64,000 bases of DNA from Saprospiraceae bacterium (GCA_016717105.1 JADKGF010000007.1:97572-161571), one strand, 5' to 3'; positions 17,910 to 28,063 are shown, counted from the first letter of the stretch. A program made the numbers and translations. The notes: a model not told the origin generated them from the letters alone.

Positions 17910-20253
17910 ATGGTGAAGATTTTTTACGCCTTTCATAATTATTTTGGTCAGCCAAGCCATTATGGCTCAGACAAAACATACACTAAGTGGATATGTGAGA
18001 GATAAAGCATCCGGCGAAACACTTATAGGCGCAAATGTATTTAATGTAAGTAATCCTGGGCAAGGCACGACGACCAACACCTATGGATTTTATTCGCTGA
18101 CCTTGGATGCTGGTATTTATAATATCGGCGTTTCGTATTTAGGTTTTGAAAATCAAATCATTGAAGTCAACCTCGAAAATAACCTTTCCAAAAATATCGA
18201 AATGAGTGAAGGTGTGATCATGGAAGAAGTGGTCATCTCGGCAGAAAAAGAAGAAAGAAGAAAAAATGTAGAAGGGACGCAGATGGGCACAGTCGAACTT
18301 CCTGTGGAGAACATCAAAAAACTGCCTGCTATCTTTGGTGAAGTGGATATCTTAAAAGCAATCCAATTATTGCCAGGAGTTTTGAGTTCGGGTGAAGGCA
18401 ATGCCGGATTTTATGTGCGTGGTGGTGGGCCAGATCAAAATTTGGTACTCTTGGATGAAGCAGTAGTGTACAATTCAGGTCATATGCTTGGTTTCTTCTC
18501 TGTGTTTAATGCTGATGCCTTGAAAAATACAACCTTAATCAAAGGCGGTATGCCTGCAAACTTTGGTGGTCGTTTATCATCTGTTCTTGATATCCAAATG
18601 AAAGAAGGAAATGATAAAAATTACATGGTAGAAGGTGGTATTGGTGTCATTTCGTCGAGACTTACTGTCCAAGGCCCTGTAGTAAAAAACAAGAGTTCCT
18701 TTATCATTTCAGGTCGTCGAACTTATATCTTGGATCTTATACAACCAGCACTCAAAGGTGGCAATTTTGAAGGGACAAACTATTATTTTTATGACCTGAA
18801 TACCAAGTGGAATTATACATTCTCTGATAAAAATAGATTATACTTTAGTGGCTACTTTGGCAATGATGTTTTGAAGTTCAGACAACCTAATAGAGACTTT
18901 AAATTTGATTTGCCTTATGGCAATAAAACAGGCACGTTGCGATGGAATCATTTGTTTCATGAGCGTATGTTTATGAATGTATCTCTGATTTATAATGATT
19001 ACAAATTTCAGTTCTCAGGTGGTCAAGATGATTTCGTTTTCAAACTATTTTCAGGTGTCCGAGATTGGAATTTTAAAATTGATTTTGAGAACTATCCAAA
19101 TACTAATCATACGATAAAATATGGTGTCAATTATATCTATCATAAGCTCACACCAAACACAGCCAGCGCCACTACAGGTGACACACAGTTTAATACCACT
19201 TTTTTGCCTAAGTACGCCAATGAAGCAGCAGTTTATATTTTAGATGATATGAAATTGGGACAAAAATGGGCACTTAATACTGGATTGAGAATCAGTGCAT
19301 TCCAACAAGTAGGCCCTTATACATCCAAGCTTGATGGTAAGGAGTTTGGTGATTTCGAGCCAGTTAAAACTTATACTGGTTTTGAACCTAGATTTAGCAT
19401 AAATTATAAAGCCACAAATGATTTTAGTATTAAGTCTGGAGTAGCATGGACCAACCAATATTTACACTTGGTTTCTAACTCTTCCAGTACCTTGCCGGCA
19501 GATGTATGGGTTCCGAGCACTGAGATAGTAAAACCACAAACAGGTGTACAATATGCTTTGGGATTTTTTAAAAATTTTTCCAATGACACTTATGAGACAT
19601 CCATTGAGGTATATTATAAAGACCTGAAAAATCAGATCGATTATGCAGATGATTATGTGAATGACATTAATCAGGAAGTAGAAGATGCTTTTGTGTTCGG
19701 TAAAGGGCGAGCTTATGGCGCAGAGTTTTTCCTAAAAAAGGCCAAAGGTAAATTTAATGGATGGATAGGATATACCCTGTCGAGATCTGAGCGTTCGTTT
19801 GATAAGATAGAAGGCGGGCGATGGTATCCAGCAGTATATGACCGACTACATGACTTATCTGTTGTCGTCAATTACAAGCCGTTCAAAAAGTGGGATTTTG
19901 GGGCTGTATTTATCTATGGTTCGGGCAAATTATTTACACCAGTTAGAGGATTTTTCTTTGTAGAGCAAAATATCAATTTATTTTATGGTCCTAGAAATAG
20001 TTCGCGATTGGATGCTTACCATAGGCTCGATTTGTCAGCTACCTATACCCCAAGACCTGATTCAAAAAGGAAATATCAAGGCAGTTGGACATTTTCGGTA
20101 TATAATACCTACAATAGGAAGAATCCTTTTTTCGTAAATTTCGATACAAATACCGATTTTCAGACTGGAACAACAACGATCGAAGGCACTAAAATAACCA
20201 TATTTCCACTAATCCCTAGTATTACCTATAATTTCAAATGGAATCAAAAATGA
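17910..20253 (+). CDS. TonB-dependent receptor with carboxypeptidase-like N-terminal domain (frameshift in signal peptide)
   Basis: The main frame (from 17944) has no proper start. Taking the ATG at 17910 and removing one T from the six-T run at 17920-17925 gives a clean signal peptide, MVKIFTPFIIILVSQAIMAQ. Next comes a CarboxypepD_reg-like domain (HTLSGYVRDKASGETLIGAN), then the plug (DILKAIQLLPGVLSSGEGNA, GFYVRGGGPDQNLVLLDEA) and the 22-strand barrel. At about 780 residues it is shorter than SusC (about 1,000) and belongs to the smaller receptor class that is paired with DUF4249 lipoproteins. The DUF4249 gene overlaps its 3' end by 16 bp. Substrate unknown; it imports a ligand across the outer membrane using TonB energy. 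Confidence 0.9.
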
Positions 20254-21203
20254 TAAAATTTACATCATCTTGCACATGGCTAATTTTGCTTTTTGCATCA
20301 CTCGTTACTTTTTCATCATGTGAAGAAGAATATATACCCGATACAAATGCTGCTGAGCAAGAAATAGTTGTAGAAGGATATATAGAAGCCGGAGAGGGAA
20401 GCCTTCCACCTTATGTTATAATCACTCGAAGTATTCCATTCATTTCAGAAGTTAATTCAGGGGAATTTGCCGATTTATTTGTTAGAAATGCTGATGTCAA
20501 TGTGAGTTATGGTAACCAAACAGTGAAATTAACAGAAATATGTCTTGCAGATGTGCCTGAAAATTTAAAAGAACAAGTATATAGATTTTTAGGTCTCAAT
20601 CCTGACAGTGCTGCTGTAGATATTTGTATTTATGCAGATATTTTAGGGCAAATAAAAAGAGAATTCGGGCAGAAATATGACTTAAAAATAGCCAAAGGTG
20701 ACACCGTACTTACCGCCAGTACGACGATACCACAGTTTATTGGTTTATACGATTTTGAATGGCAAGATACTCCAGGAAAACCTAGTGATACACTTGCCGA
20801 ATTGAATTGTAAAATAAGTGATCCTGCGGGAGAAAATTTTTATAGGTATCTCACGGCTACCGGCAAAAATCCAAGATTGATACCACCATTTACGTCAGTT
20901 ACGGATGATGCTTTTTTTGATGGCAAGGATTCCTTACTCTTCCCATTGCAAAAAGCTGAAAGACGTGGTCAAAAATTCGACCCAGAAACATTCGGATATT
21001 TCCAAAGAGAAGATAGTGTATTTGTGAAGTGGTGTACCATAGATAAGGTACATTTCGGTTTTTGGAAAACCCGAGACTTTGCTGCTAATAGCGGTGGCCC
21101 ATTTTCATCGTACACTCGGATAAAAACAAATATCCAAGGTGGATTGGGGATTTGGGGCGGATATGCAGTACATACATATCGACTTTATTGCCCACCAAAA
21201 TAA
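20238..21203 (+). CDS. DUF4249 lipoprotein, partner of the TonB receptor
   Basis: 321 residues. The N-terminus is a lipoprotein signal with lipobox FSSC followed by acidic residues (EEEYIPD). The start could be the second Met (at 20250), which still leaves a signal peptide. The next part, EIVVEGYIEAGEGSLPPYVI, is the characteristic opening of DUF4249, with the TRSIPF strand and later KGDTVLTASTTIP. Members are surface-exposed partners encoded just after small TonB receptors, in analogy with SusD. Here the start overlaps the receptor gene by 16 bp, so translation is coupled. Ligand unknown. Confidence 0.85.
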   Translation: MESKMIKFTSSCTWLILLFASLVTFSSCEEEYIPDTNAAEQEIVVEGYIEAGEGSLPPYVIITRSIPFISEVNSGEFADLFVRNADVNVSYGNQTVKLTEICLADVPENLKEQVYRFLGLNPDSAAVDICIYADILGQIKREFGQKYDLKIAKGDTVLTASTTIPQFIGLYDFEWQDTPGKPSDTLAELNCKISDPAGENFYRYLTATGKNPRLIPPFTSVTDDAFFDGKDSLLFPLQKAERRGQKFDPETFGYFQREDSVFVKWCTIDKVHFGFWKTRDFAANSGGPFSSYTRIKTNIQGGLGIWGGYAVHTYRLYCPPK

Positions 21204-21261
21204 ATGTACAGCTTTCCCTGATTATTTTGTGTACTTATAACCAAGTCAGAAATTTAAAACT

Positions 21262-21269
21262 TATCTTTG
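21262..21269 (+). promoter_or_regulatory. -7 box upstream of the ABC transporter pair
   Basis: TATCTTTG matches TAnnTTTG exactly, with a leader of about 110 nt before the permease start. No -33 TTTG at the right spacing. Confidence 0.35.
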
Positions 21270-21389
21270 TTCTGATTTGATTTTTTATTTGTATCAATGT
21301 TATTAGTATTATTTCTGAAGAATGTACTGATAATTTACGGATAAAAGGGATAAATCTATTATTATTAAAAATAGTTAATCAAATTTAGC

Positions 21390-22454
21390 ATGAACGTTTC
21401 ATGGCTTTTTAAACTCAGAGGAGAGCTAACGAAAAATCAAAAGACCATGCTCACGATTGGTGGTTTGATCTTTTTTGTGTTGTTTTGGGCGATCCTTACC
21501 TTGGGTGAATCTCCAATTATACCTAAAGCGATTTTTCCGGATCCAGTGCGTGTTTTCAATTCATTTGGCGAATTATACAACAATAACGAGTTGCTAATGA
21601 ATATCTGTCGTTCTATAGGTTTGAATCTAGGCGGATATATAAAAGCTATTTTATATGCTATACCGGTTGGTTTTCTTATTGGTTTGGTACCCTTATTTCG
21701 AGGTGCGTTCCAGCGATTGGTCGATGCGGTCAGGTTTTTACCACTTACAGCGCTGACGGGTTTGTTTATTATTTGGTTTGGAATCTATGCGGAACAAAAA
21801 ATCAATTTTTTGGCCTTTGGTATTTTTATATATCTATTGCCTATAGTCATCCAGCGTATAGATGAAGTAGATGATGTGTATCTCAAGACAGTACACACAC
21901 TAGGTGCAGGATATTGGCAAACCATCAAAACCGTATATTTTCCTTATGTGGTATCCAGATTGTCTGACGATATTCGGATATTGACAGCCATATCATGGAC
22001 ATACATCATCGTCGCCGAAACATCAGCTGACCAAGGTGGTATTGGTTCATTGATCTATAGAGCCGGTCAGCGTTTGGGTAGAGTGGATATTACGATAGCT
22101 TGTTTGATTATTATCATGATTATCGGGATTTTTCAGGATAAAATATTTGCCTATCTAGACCGAAAATTCTTTCCTTACAAGTATCAAATCAAAGAAAGTT
22201 ATGAAGCCAAGAATCAATTAAAAACAGTTTCTGGTATAGATGCCATTTTGGATTTTGTAATAACATTGCTGACATGGATATTTTTAGCACTGTATATTTT
22301 AGCGTTGTGGAATGAGTGGTTTCCATTCTTAGGTGGTGCCAAACCATTGAGCTATTTGTTCGGAGATGCACTTTGGACAATACATACGGTGTTTTTAATG
22401 ATTTTGGTGTATAATTTGTACCAGCTTTATAAAAAATTATTTGTAAAATCATGA
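21390..22454 (+). CDS. ABC transporter permease, NitT/TauT type with C-terminal extension
   Basis: 354 residues, longer than the usual 250-270. An N-terminal helix (MLTIGGLIFFVLFWAILTLG) precedes the PIFPDPVRVFNSF-like segment typical of SsuC/NrtB permeases. The EAA loop is VHTLGAGYWQTIKTVYFPYV, near residues 170-190. After the standard last helix there is an extra segment of about 100 residues with two more hydrophobic helices (ILDFVITLLTWIFLALYILA and LWTIHTVFLMILVYNLY). No substrate-binding protein gene is nearby. The stop overlaps the ATPase start by 4 bp (ATGA). Substrate cannot be inferred. Confidence 0.85.
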   Translation: MNVSWLFKLRGELTKNQKTMLTIGGLIFFVLFWAILTLGESPIIPKAIFPDPVRVFNSFGELYNNNELLMNICRSIGLNLGGYIKAILYAIPVGFLIGLVPLFRGAFQRLVDAVRFLPLTALTGLFIIWFGIYAEQKINFLAFGIFIYLLPIVIQRIDEVDDVYLKTVHTLGAGYWQTIKTVYFPYVVSRLSDDIRILTAISWTYIIVAETSADQGGIGSLIYRAGQRLGRVDITIACLIIIMIIGIFQDKIFAYLDRKFFPYKYQIKESYEAKNQLKTVSGIDAILDFVITLLTWIFLALYILALWNEWFPFLGGAKPLSYLFGDALWTIHTVFLMILVYNLYQLYKKLFVKS

Positions 22455-23263
22455 GTGATTTCCGTTTTGAAGATAAAGTAAGCCTTGATAATATCATCGA
22501 ACTTAAAGGAGTAGGGCAATCCTATGATGGTGGACAAAACTGGATCATAAAGGATTATGACCTGATCATAGAGGATAAGCCGGCTCAAGGTCAATTTGTT
22601 GTTTTGCTTGGCATGTCTGGTAGTGGTAAGTCCACAATATTACGCTACATTTCAGCGCTTCAAGAGCCAACAGAAGGACAAGTACTGGTTCATGGCAAAC
22701 CTGTTGGACCAGATACTCATATCAGTATGGTTTTTCAGCAGTATTCTTCACTGCCTTGGATGACTGTTTTGGATAATGTGGGGCTCGCATTGCAATATCA
22801 AGGTGTAAGTAAAAAGGATCGTGATGAGAAGGCAATGGAACTTATCAAACTCGTGGGACTAGAAGGACATGAAAAGAAATATGCAATGTATCCGACCTTA
22901 TCTGGTGGTCAATTGCAGCGGATAGCCATAGCAAGAAGTTTATTGGCCAATCCCGATATCTTGCTTATGGACGAGCCATTTGGTGCTTTAGATATCAAAA
23001 CAAGGATTCAAATGCAAGAATTATTATTGGAATTGTGGGAGAAGTTCCATTCTACGGTAGTTTTTGTAACCCATGATATTTCAGAAGCAGTTTATCTTGG
23101 AGACGATATTTACATTATGAAATATGCACCTTCAAAAATTGTAGAACATATATCTGTGGATTTGCCGATCCATAGGACACGTGAAACAAAGCGAACACCA
23201 CATTTTACGCAACTAGTGCAGCATGTAGAAGATACAATGATGAAAATAAGTGCTGAAAAATAG
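22451..23263 (+). CDS. ABC transporter ATP-binding protein, NitT/TauT type
   Basis: 270 residues with all nucleotide-binding motifs: Walker A LGMSGSGKST, Q-loop MVFQQYSSLPWMTV, signature LSGGQLQRIAIARS, Walker B ILLMDEPFGALD and the H-loop VVFVTHDISEA. The Q-loop sequence with PWMTV is typical of nitrate/sulfonate/taurine ATPases (SsuB/TauB). It is translated with the permease by a 4-bp ATGA overlap and converges with the nucleoside kinase gene, only 3 bp apart, without a visible terminator. Confidence 0.92.
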   Translation: MSDFRFEDKVSLDNIIELKGVGQSYDGGQNWIIKDYDLIIEDKPAQGQFVVLLGMSGSGKSTILRYISALQEPTEGQVLVHGKPVGPDTHISMVFQQYSSLPWMTVLDNVGLALQYQGVSKKDRDEKAMELIKLVGLEGHEKKYAMYPTLSGGQLQRIAIARSLLANPDILLMDEPFGALDIKTRIQMQELLLELWEKFHSTVVFVTHDISEAVYLGDDIYIMKYAPSKIVEHISVDLPIHRTRETKRTPHFTQLVQHVEDTMMKISAEK

Positions 23264-23266
23264 TCT

Positions 23267-23920
23267 CTAAACCATCAGGCTAACTCTATGTACACCGGGC
23301 TGATAGTGTTTAGAAAGTAGATATTTTACTTGCTCGTAATGGTTTTTATTGCTAACAAAATCGACCGTATTCAGGTCAATAATTACAATAGGGTAGGAAA
23401 GTATATTCCTGAAATATTCAAAGTAACCATTTTGGATTTGCGTGAGATATTCGCCTGTAATATTTTTTTCATATTCGCGGCCTCGTTTGGCTATATGGTC
23501 GAGCAAGATATCTACATTTCTATGAAAATAGACCAATAAATCAGGCTTAGGCAAGGATTGGTTCAGTACGTTAAACATCTTTTGGAATAACCTGAACTTT
23601 TCATTTGGTAGATTCTTACTAGCAAATAATAGCGTTTTTATAAAGGTGTAATCGGCGATGGTGAATTCCTTGAAAAGATCTTGATTCATTAGACTGCGTT
23701 CCATCTGTTCGTGCCTTTCAGTCATGAAAAACAACTCGACTGTAAATGCAAATCTTTCGGGTTCCTTATAGAAAAGTGGTAAAAAAGGATTGTCTGCAAA
23801 TTCTTCAAGTATCAACCGACAATTGTACTCTTCTCGCAGCATTGAACAAAAAGTAGTCTTTCCGGCACCTATATTACCTTCGATACAGATATAATTATAT
23901 GGGAATGGTGCTGAGATATG
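23267..23920 (-). CDS. Deoxynucleoside kinase (dNK family), start codon unclear
   Basis: The first ATG (23842) lies after the P-loop. The open frame continues upstream and reads YNYICIEGNIGAGKTTF, the Walker A of deoxynucleoside kinases, so the true start is farther up, around 23900-23960. No ATG, GTG or TTG is found there; the frame is open back to the TAA that ends folK (23966-23968), which is in the same frame. Other family features are LILEEFADNPFLPLFY, FFMTERHEQM, the D-R-S-like SLMNQDLFKEF region, and KPDLLVYFHRNVDILLDHI with RGREYEKNI (lid). It phosphorylates deoxyadenosine or related nucleosides for salvage. The start may be a rare ATT/ATA codon or a base error. Confidence 0.8.
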   Translation of the reverse strand, partial: HISAPFPYNYICIEGNIGAGKTTFCSMLREEYNCRLILEEFADNPFLPLFYKEPERFAFTVELFFMTERHEQMERSLMNQDLFKEFTIADYTFIKTLLFASKNLPNEKFRLFQKMFNVLNQSLPKPDLLVYFHRNVDILLDHIAKRGREYEKNITGEYLTQIQNGYFEYFRNILSYPIVIIDLNTVDFVSNKNHYEQVKYLLSKHYQPGVHRVSLMV

Positions 23921-23965
23921 AGATGGATTTAATAAGACAAAAGTATGATTATTTTTTATAATATT

Positions 23966-24451
23966 TTAGTCTTCGAAAATAAAAACTTCACATTCGTCAT
24001 GACACTCGTCGTACAGTTCCTCAATAGTCTTGCCTTCTACAGGATCTATTAAGTCTCCTGCTATCTCCATGAGCGGTATCAAAACAAAATTTCTTTGATA
24101 TAAGCTCGCATGTGGGATGGTAATTTTGTCTGTCTTGACTATATCATCATTATAATACAAGATATCAATATCTAGACTTCTTGGTCCCCATTTTATTTCT
24201 CTTCCGGTGCCTAAATCGTGCTCTATAGATTTTGTAAGCTTAAAAACTTCATCCAATGATAGCTTAGATTCTACGAATACAGCGAGATTTAGAAAGTTTT
24301 CCTGATCCTTCAAGCCCCAAGGCTCAGTCTCATACACTGATGATTTAGATTTTATATTGCCAATCGAGCGATCTATGGTGGTCAAGGCATCATCCAGGAT
24401 TTTTTTTCTGTCACCGACATTAGAACCCAAATGCAGGTAAATCTTGTTCAT
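23966..24451 (-). CDS. folK: 2-amino-4-hydroxy-6-hydroxymethyldihydropteridine pyrophosphokinase
   Basis: 161 residues from the ATG at 24451, which gives the standard start MNKIYLHLGSNVGDRKK; a longer reading from 24487 runs into the upstream terminator. Family motifs: SSVYETEPWG, NFLNLAVFVES, WGPRSLDIDILYY (the Mg/ATP-binding RxxDxD segment) and IPHASLYQRNFVLIPL. It transfers pyrophosphate from ATP to the pterin in folate synthesis. The deoxynucleoside kinase follows directly in the same frame, an arrangement known in Bacteroidota. Confidence 0.93.
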   Translation of the reverse strand: MNKIYLHLGSNVGDRKKILDDALTTIDRSIGNIKSKSSVYETEPWGLKDQENFLNLAVFVESKLSLDEVFKLTKSIEHDLGTGREIKWGPRSLDIDILYYNDDIVKTDKITIPHASLYQRNFVLIPLMEIAGDLIDPVEGKTIEELYDECHDECEVFIFED

Positions 24452-24472
24452 TCTTCTTACAAATTTTGTCAT

Positions 24473-24507
24473 AAAAAAACCTGTCACTACTAAGCAACAG
24501 GTTTTTC
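24473..24507 (-). terminator. Terminator of the alanine symporter gene
   Basis: Inverted repeat AACCTGT / ACAGGTT with a 12-base loop; on the minus strand it is followed by seven T. It sits 19 bp after the symporter stop and partly before folK. Confidence 0.75.
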
Positions 24508-24525
24508 AATCATTTATTTATTTTT

Positions 24526-25960
24526 TTATTTATGTCCTTTTATGGCATCTTCATATCTCACCAATTGTTGTTTTACAACGGGAAATAAGAATAATAATCC
24601 AATCATATTCGGAAATACCATAGCCAAAATCATAGCATCTGAGAATCCCCAAACTGAATCCATTTTGGCTGATGCACCGATGATGATAAACAATAGAAAT
24701 AACACTTTGTAGGTCATTTCCATTGCTTTGCTCTTGCCGAAAAGGTACATCCATGCTTGCTGTCCATAGTATGACCAAGAAATCATAGTGGATACCGCAA
24801 ACAAAAATATTGCGATAGTAAGCACGTAAGGGAACCATGAAATCGTGCTCGCAAAAGCCATAGATGTTAAAGTTGCACCTTCATAAATTTTTCCATCGGA
24901 AAGCATCACTTGTTGTGCACCGTATTCGAACGGACTAACATTATTGAATATCACGATCACCAATGCTGTCAATGTACAAATTACTATTGTATCTATAAAT
25001 GGTTCTAATAAAGCTACCAATCCTTCTGATGCAGAATATTTTGTTCTAACTGCTGAGTGAGCAATAGATGCAGATCCTGCACCTGCTTCATTGGAAAAGG
25101 CTGCCCTTCTAAAACCAATAACCCAGACGCCAATTAATCCACCTAATCCAGCTTGAGGACTGAATGCTTGCTGGAATATTTGTGAAAAAGCCTCATCTAT
25201 ATATGATATGTTACCGCCAATGACGACAAGACAAGCTACAATGTATATTATTGCCATTAATGGTACCAACATTTCTGTGACCGTTGCAATCCTTTTTATC
25301 CCGCCGATGATAGTGATTCCCACCAATACAGCAATTCCTAAACCGATAAAGAATCCTGAACTTCCACCTGACATACCAAAAAGTGAAGCGATTTGAGCTG
25401 CTGCCTGATTGGATTGCGCAGCATTGCCACCACCAAAAGATCCACCAATACATAATACGGCAAAAAATGCTGCTAAAAATTTACCAAGCCCAATATATCC
25501 TTTTTCTTTCAGACCTTTTGAAAGATAATACATAGGACCACCAAATACTACACCTTTATCGTTAATGTCGCGATATTGAACTCCTAATGTACATTCCACA
25601 AATTTTAAGGTCATACCCAATAATCCACTTACAATCATCCAAAAAGTAGCACCAGGACCTCCAAGTGAAATGGCTATGGTCACACCAGCGATATTCCCAA
25701 GACCAACAAAAAAACAAACCCCCCAAACTCAAAATCATTACGATAATTGGAACTTGTGTACCTGATATTGGCACCGAATATAATACGATACTTCCAATAA
25801 ATTCTGCAAATGGTTTGAAGGCATTATCTATTTGTTGGTCTATTCCTATTGCTTGTGCATCGGTTGCGACGGCATTAGTCTGAAGCGAATCTGCCTGACT
25901 GAAGCCAAAGTTTAAGAAAAAAACAAAAAGGCCTAATAAAAGTGATCGAAATGACTGCAT
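24526..25960 (-). CDS. Alanine/glycine:cation symporter (AGCS), interrupted by an internal deletion
   Basis: Two frames make up one gene. The first (25960 to about 25710) encodes a signal-like N-terminus (SLLLGLFVFFLNFGFSQA) and the first membrane helix (VPIIVMILSLGGLFF). The second (from about 25705 to 24526) begins at GLGNIAGVTIAISLGGPGAT and continues through the AGCS core (FVECTLGVQYRD, GFRRAAFSNEAGAGSASIAH) to the end. In normal members about 45-50 residues, including the second helix and GEVSHFQAL-type loop, lie between GGLFF and VGLGNIAG. They are missing here, together with a shift of frame, at the T7/G6-rich junction 25705-25725. So this is more than a one-base error; the gene as read is non-functional. 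It would import alanine with Na+ or H+. Confidence 0.85.
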
Positions 25961-26062
25961 CTGCTGTTGTTTTGATTATGTAAAAAAGTTGTGAAGTGCC
26001 AAAAGTAATTATAATTTTATTATTAACAAAATGTTTACAAATACATTATTGCTAAATAAAAA

Positions 26063-27358
26063 TCAACTTAAGTACTTAACTTCTTCATAATATTGCGTAA
26101 TTCGATCATCTACCATGATATCTCGATTGGTAAGTGGTTTTTTTAGGATTACGCCTTCCATTGTCCTACATCTACTTAGCGCTACATAGCTTTGTCCACA
26201 TTCGAAGGCACCGCTGCCCATATCGACTATTATCTTATCAAAAGTCTTACCTTGACTTTTGTGTATAGTAATGGCCCAAGCTAATTTTAAAGGATATTGC
26301 TTAAATGTGCCTACTACCTTCGTATTGATTTGATTGGGTTTCATTGGATCGAATTCATATTTTAAAATCTCCCATTCTTGCCGATTCACTTCTATTGTTG
26401 TTTCATTGCCTTTTTCATCCTGGATTTTTACAATTATAAATTCATGGGCTACATCTGTGATGATGCCAATAGTGCCATTGACATATTGTTTTTGAAGGTC
26501 GTTTTTTACAAACATCACTTGTGCTCCTTTTTTTAGCACGAGATTAAATTCGGTAGGAAATAATTGGGGATTAAACTCACCGATGACTTCGGCTTTGTAT
26601 TCTAAGGCTGGCTCGACGATCGACTTGAGCATGTTTTCGTTTATCGTAGTGGCGATATCATTTCTACTACACAAGGTTATATAGTACGATAGATCATCAG
26701 GTATTGGGACGTGTCTTTCATTTAGAAACATGAAGTCGTCATAATCCAGCCTGTTGAGTCGTATATTATCCAACAAATTGATGAAACTCCTTTCTTCTTG
26801 ACGATATACCTGCATGAGTTCTATCATGTGAAAAGATATGGTAGGCATCACCTTAGCAGAAAAAAAATATGGTGTCTCATACGTGGTTTGAAAGTAATGC
26901 TTCTCAAATTGCGAAGAAACGACTGGTGGCAACTGAAATAAATCTCCAAAAAATATCATTTGGATCCCACCAAAAGGTCGTGAATCATTCCGATTTAATC
27001 GCAAAAAATAGTCAATATTATCAATCATATCGGCCCTTACCATAGATATCTCATCGATGATGATCATGTCCAGATTGACATAAAGTCTGTAGTTTTTACG
27101 TCTCTCTATTTCATTTCTATTTAGTAATCTTGGTGGAAAACCAAAAAATGAATGAATAGTCTGACCTTTAACATTTAACGCAGCAATGCCTGTGGGAGCA
27201 AGGACAACAACTTTTTTTTTTGTGGTCGTCCTGAAGACTTGTAGCAGTGTGGACTTTCCTGTACCTGCACGTCCTGTAATAAATAAATGATCACCCGTGT
27301 ATTCCAATTGATCTAGAATACCAGAAAATTCGTTACTTAATGTTACAGGATATTTCAT
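26063..27358 (-). CDS. PIF1/RecD2-like ATP-dependent DNA helicase
   Basis: 431 residues of superfamily 1B helicase. Motif I is FITGRAGTGKSTLL (residues about 26-39), followed by VLAPTGIAALNVKGQTIHSF (Ia, PIF1-type), motif II MIIIDEISMVRADM (D-E-I-S), GGIQMIFFGDLFQLPPV (motif III), and motifs V/VI AWAITIHKSQGKTFDKI and QSYVALSRCRTMEGV. The protein is the compact AAA/PIF1 form common in Bacteroidota, without the extra C-terminal domain. It unwinds DNA 5' to 3', probably in replication or recombination repair. It is 12 bp downstream of the outer-membrane protein gene on the same strand, but the two have no evident functional link. Confidence 0.9.
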   Translation of the reverse strand: MKYPVTLSNEFSGILDQLEYTGDHLFITGRAGTGKSTLLQVFRTTTKKKVVVLAPTGIAALNVKGQTIHSFFGFPPRLLNRNEIERRKNYRLYVNLDMIIIDEISMVRADMIDNIDYFLRLNRNDSRPFGGIQMIFFGDLFQLPPVVSSQFEKHYFQTTYETPYFFSAKVMPTISFHMIELMQVYRQEERSFINLLDNIRLNRLDYDDFMFLNERHVPIPDDLSYYITLCSRNDIATTINENMLKSIVEPALEYKAEVIGEFNPQLFPTEFNLVLKKGAQVMFVKNDLQKQYVNGTIGIITDVAHEFIIVKIQDEKGNETTIEVNRQEWEILKYEFDPMKPNQINTKVVGTFKQYPLKLAWAITIHKSQGKTFDKIIVDMGSGAFECGQSYVALSRCRTMEGVILKKPLTNRDIMVDDRITQYYEEVKYLS

Positions 27359-27370
27359 TAGAAGATAAAA

Positions 27371-28063
27371 TTATCGTCTTCTTCGGCCACCACGACCATA
27401 GTCAGGTCTGAATCCCAATCTAATCGTAGCTTGAAGCAGTTTTGGGTTGGTATTTAGACCATTTTCTATGATGTAACCATCGTATGGCAATTGGGATGTA
27501 AAATAATAAGACAATATCGGCGTAATAGTCAGTAAATCACTCAGCCCAATATCCATACCCACACCGACACCAACTTTAAAGGACGTTTTATTTGCTGAAA
27601 TCTGGTTTTCTCCTTGTTCAGACGAAATGGTATTGTACGAAACGCCGGGTGTCAAATGAAAAAATAATCCTTTATTGATCGTATTACCTTGTTTGGAAAA
27701 AGTTGGACAATTACAATCTCCTTCCATGTCTAAGGCATAGATATGCGTATTGAAATTGAAGTGGAAACCTGTCAATTGTACAGAATTTATAGCTATATTT
27801 TCAATATTTGTTTTAGAATAAGAATAGGCTAGCTCAGGCATAAATTCTATTCTTCTTTTCTTCAGTCGAAACCAATAATCCACGCCAATTTCATATCCTG
27901 TTGGTAAGAGCTTTTCAGAAAAATTGGTTTTATCTTCTAGATCTTGTGCCCATTCATTATATTTTGTGCTATTGTATTTTACCCTCAAGCCAAATTGCCC
28001 ATAATTATCGTTTGTAACGAACATAAAAGTAAAAAATATCATCAGTAAAGATCGCATCAGCAT
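27371..28063 (-). CDS. Outer-membrane beta-barrel protein with Arg-rich C-terminus
   Basis: 230 residues. Signal peptide MLMRSLLMIFFTFMFVTNDN is followed by YGQFGLRVKYNSTKY. The mature part has about eight predicted amphipathic strands (MPELAYSYSKTNI, FHFNFNTHIYAL, KVGVGVGMDIGLSDLL, ITPILSYYFTSQLPYDGYII) typical of OmpW/porin-like small barrels. The C-terminus is unusual: LRPDY-type strand end followed by GRGGRRRR. It is divergent from the glucan phosphorylase gene. Function not identified. Confidence 0.7.
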   Translation of the reverse strand: MLMRSLLMIFFTFMFVTNDNYGQFGLRVKYNSTKYNEWAQDLEDKTNFSEKLLPTGYEIGVDYWFRLKKRRIEFMPELAYSYSKTNIENIAINSVQLTGFHFNFNTHIYALDMEGDCNCPTFSKQGNTINKGLFFHLTPGVSYNTISSEQGENQISANKTSFKVGVGVGMDIGLSDLLTITPILSYYFTSQLPYDGYIIENGLNTNPKLLQATIRLGFRPDYGRGGRRRR

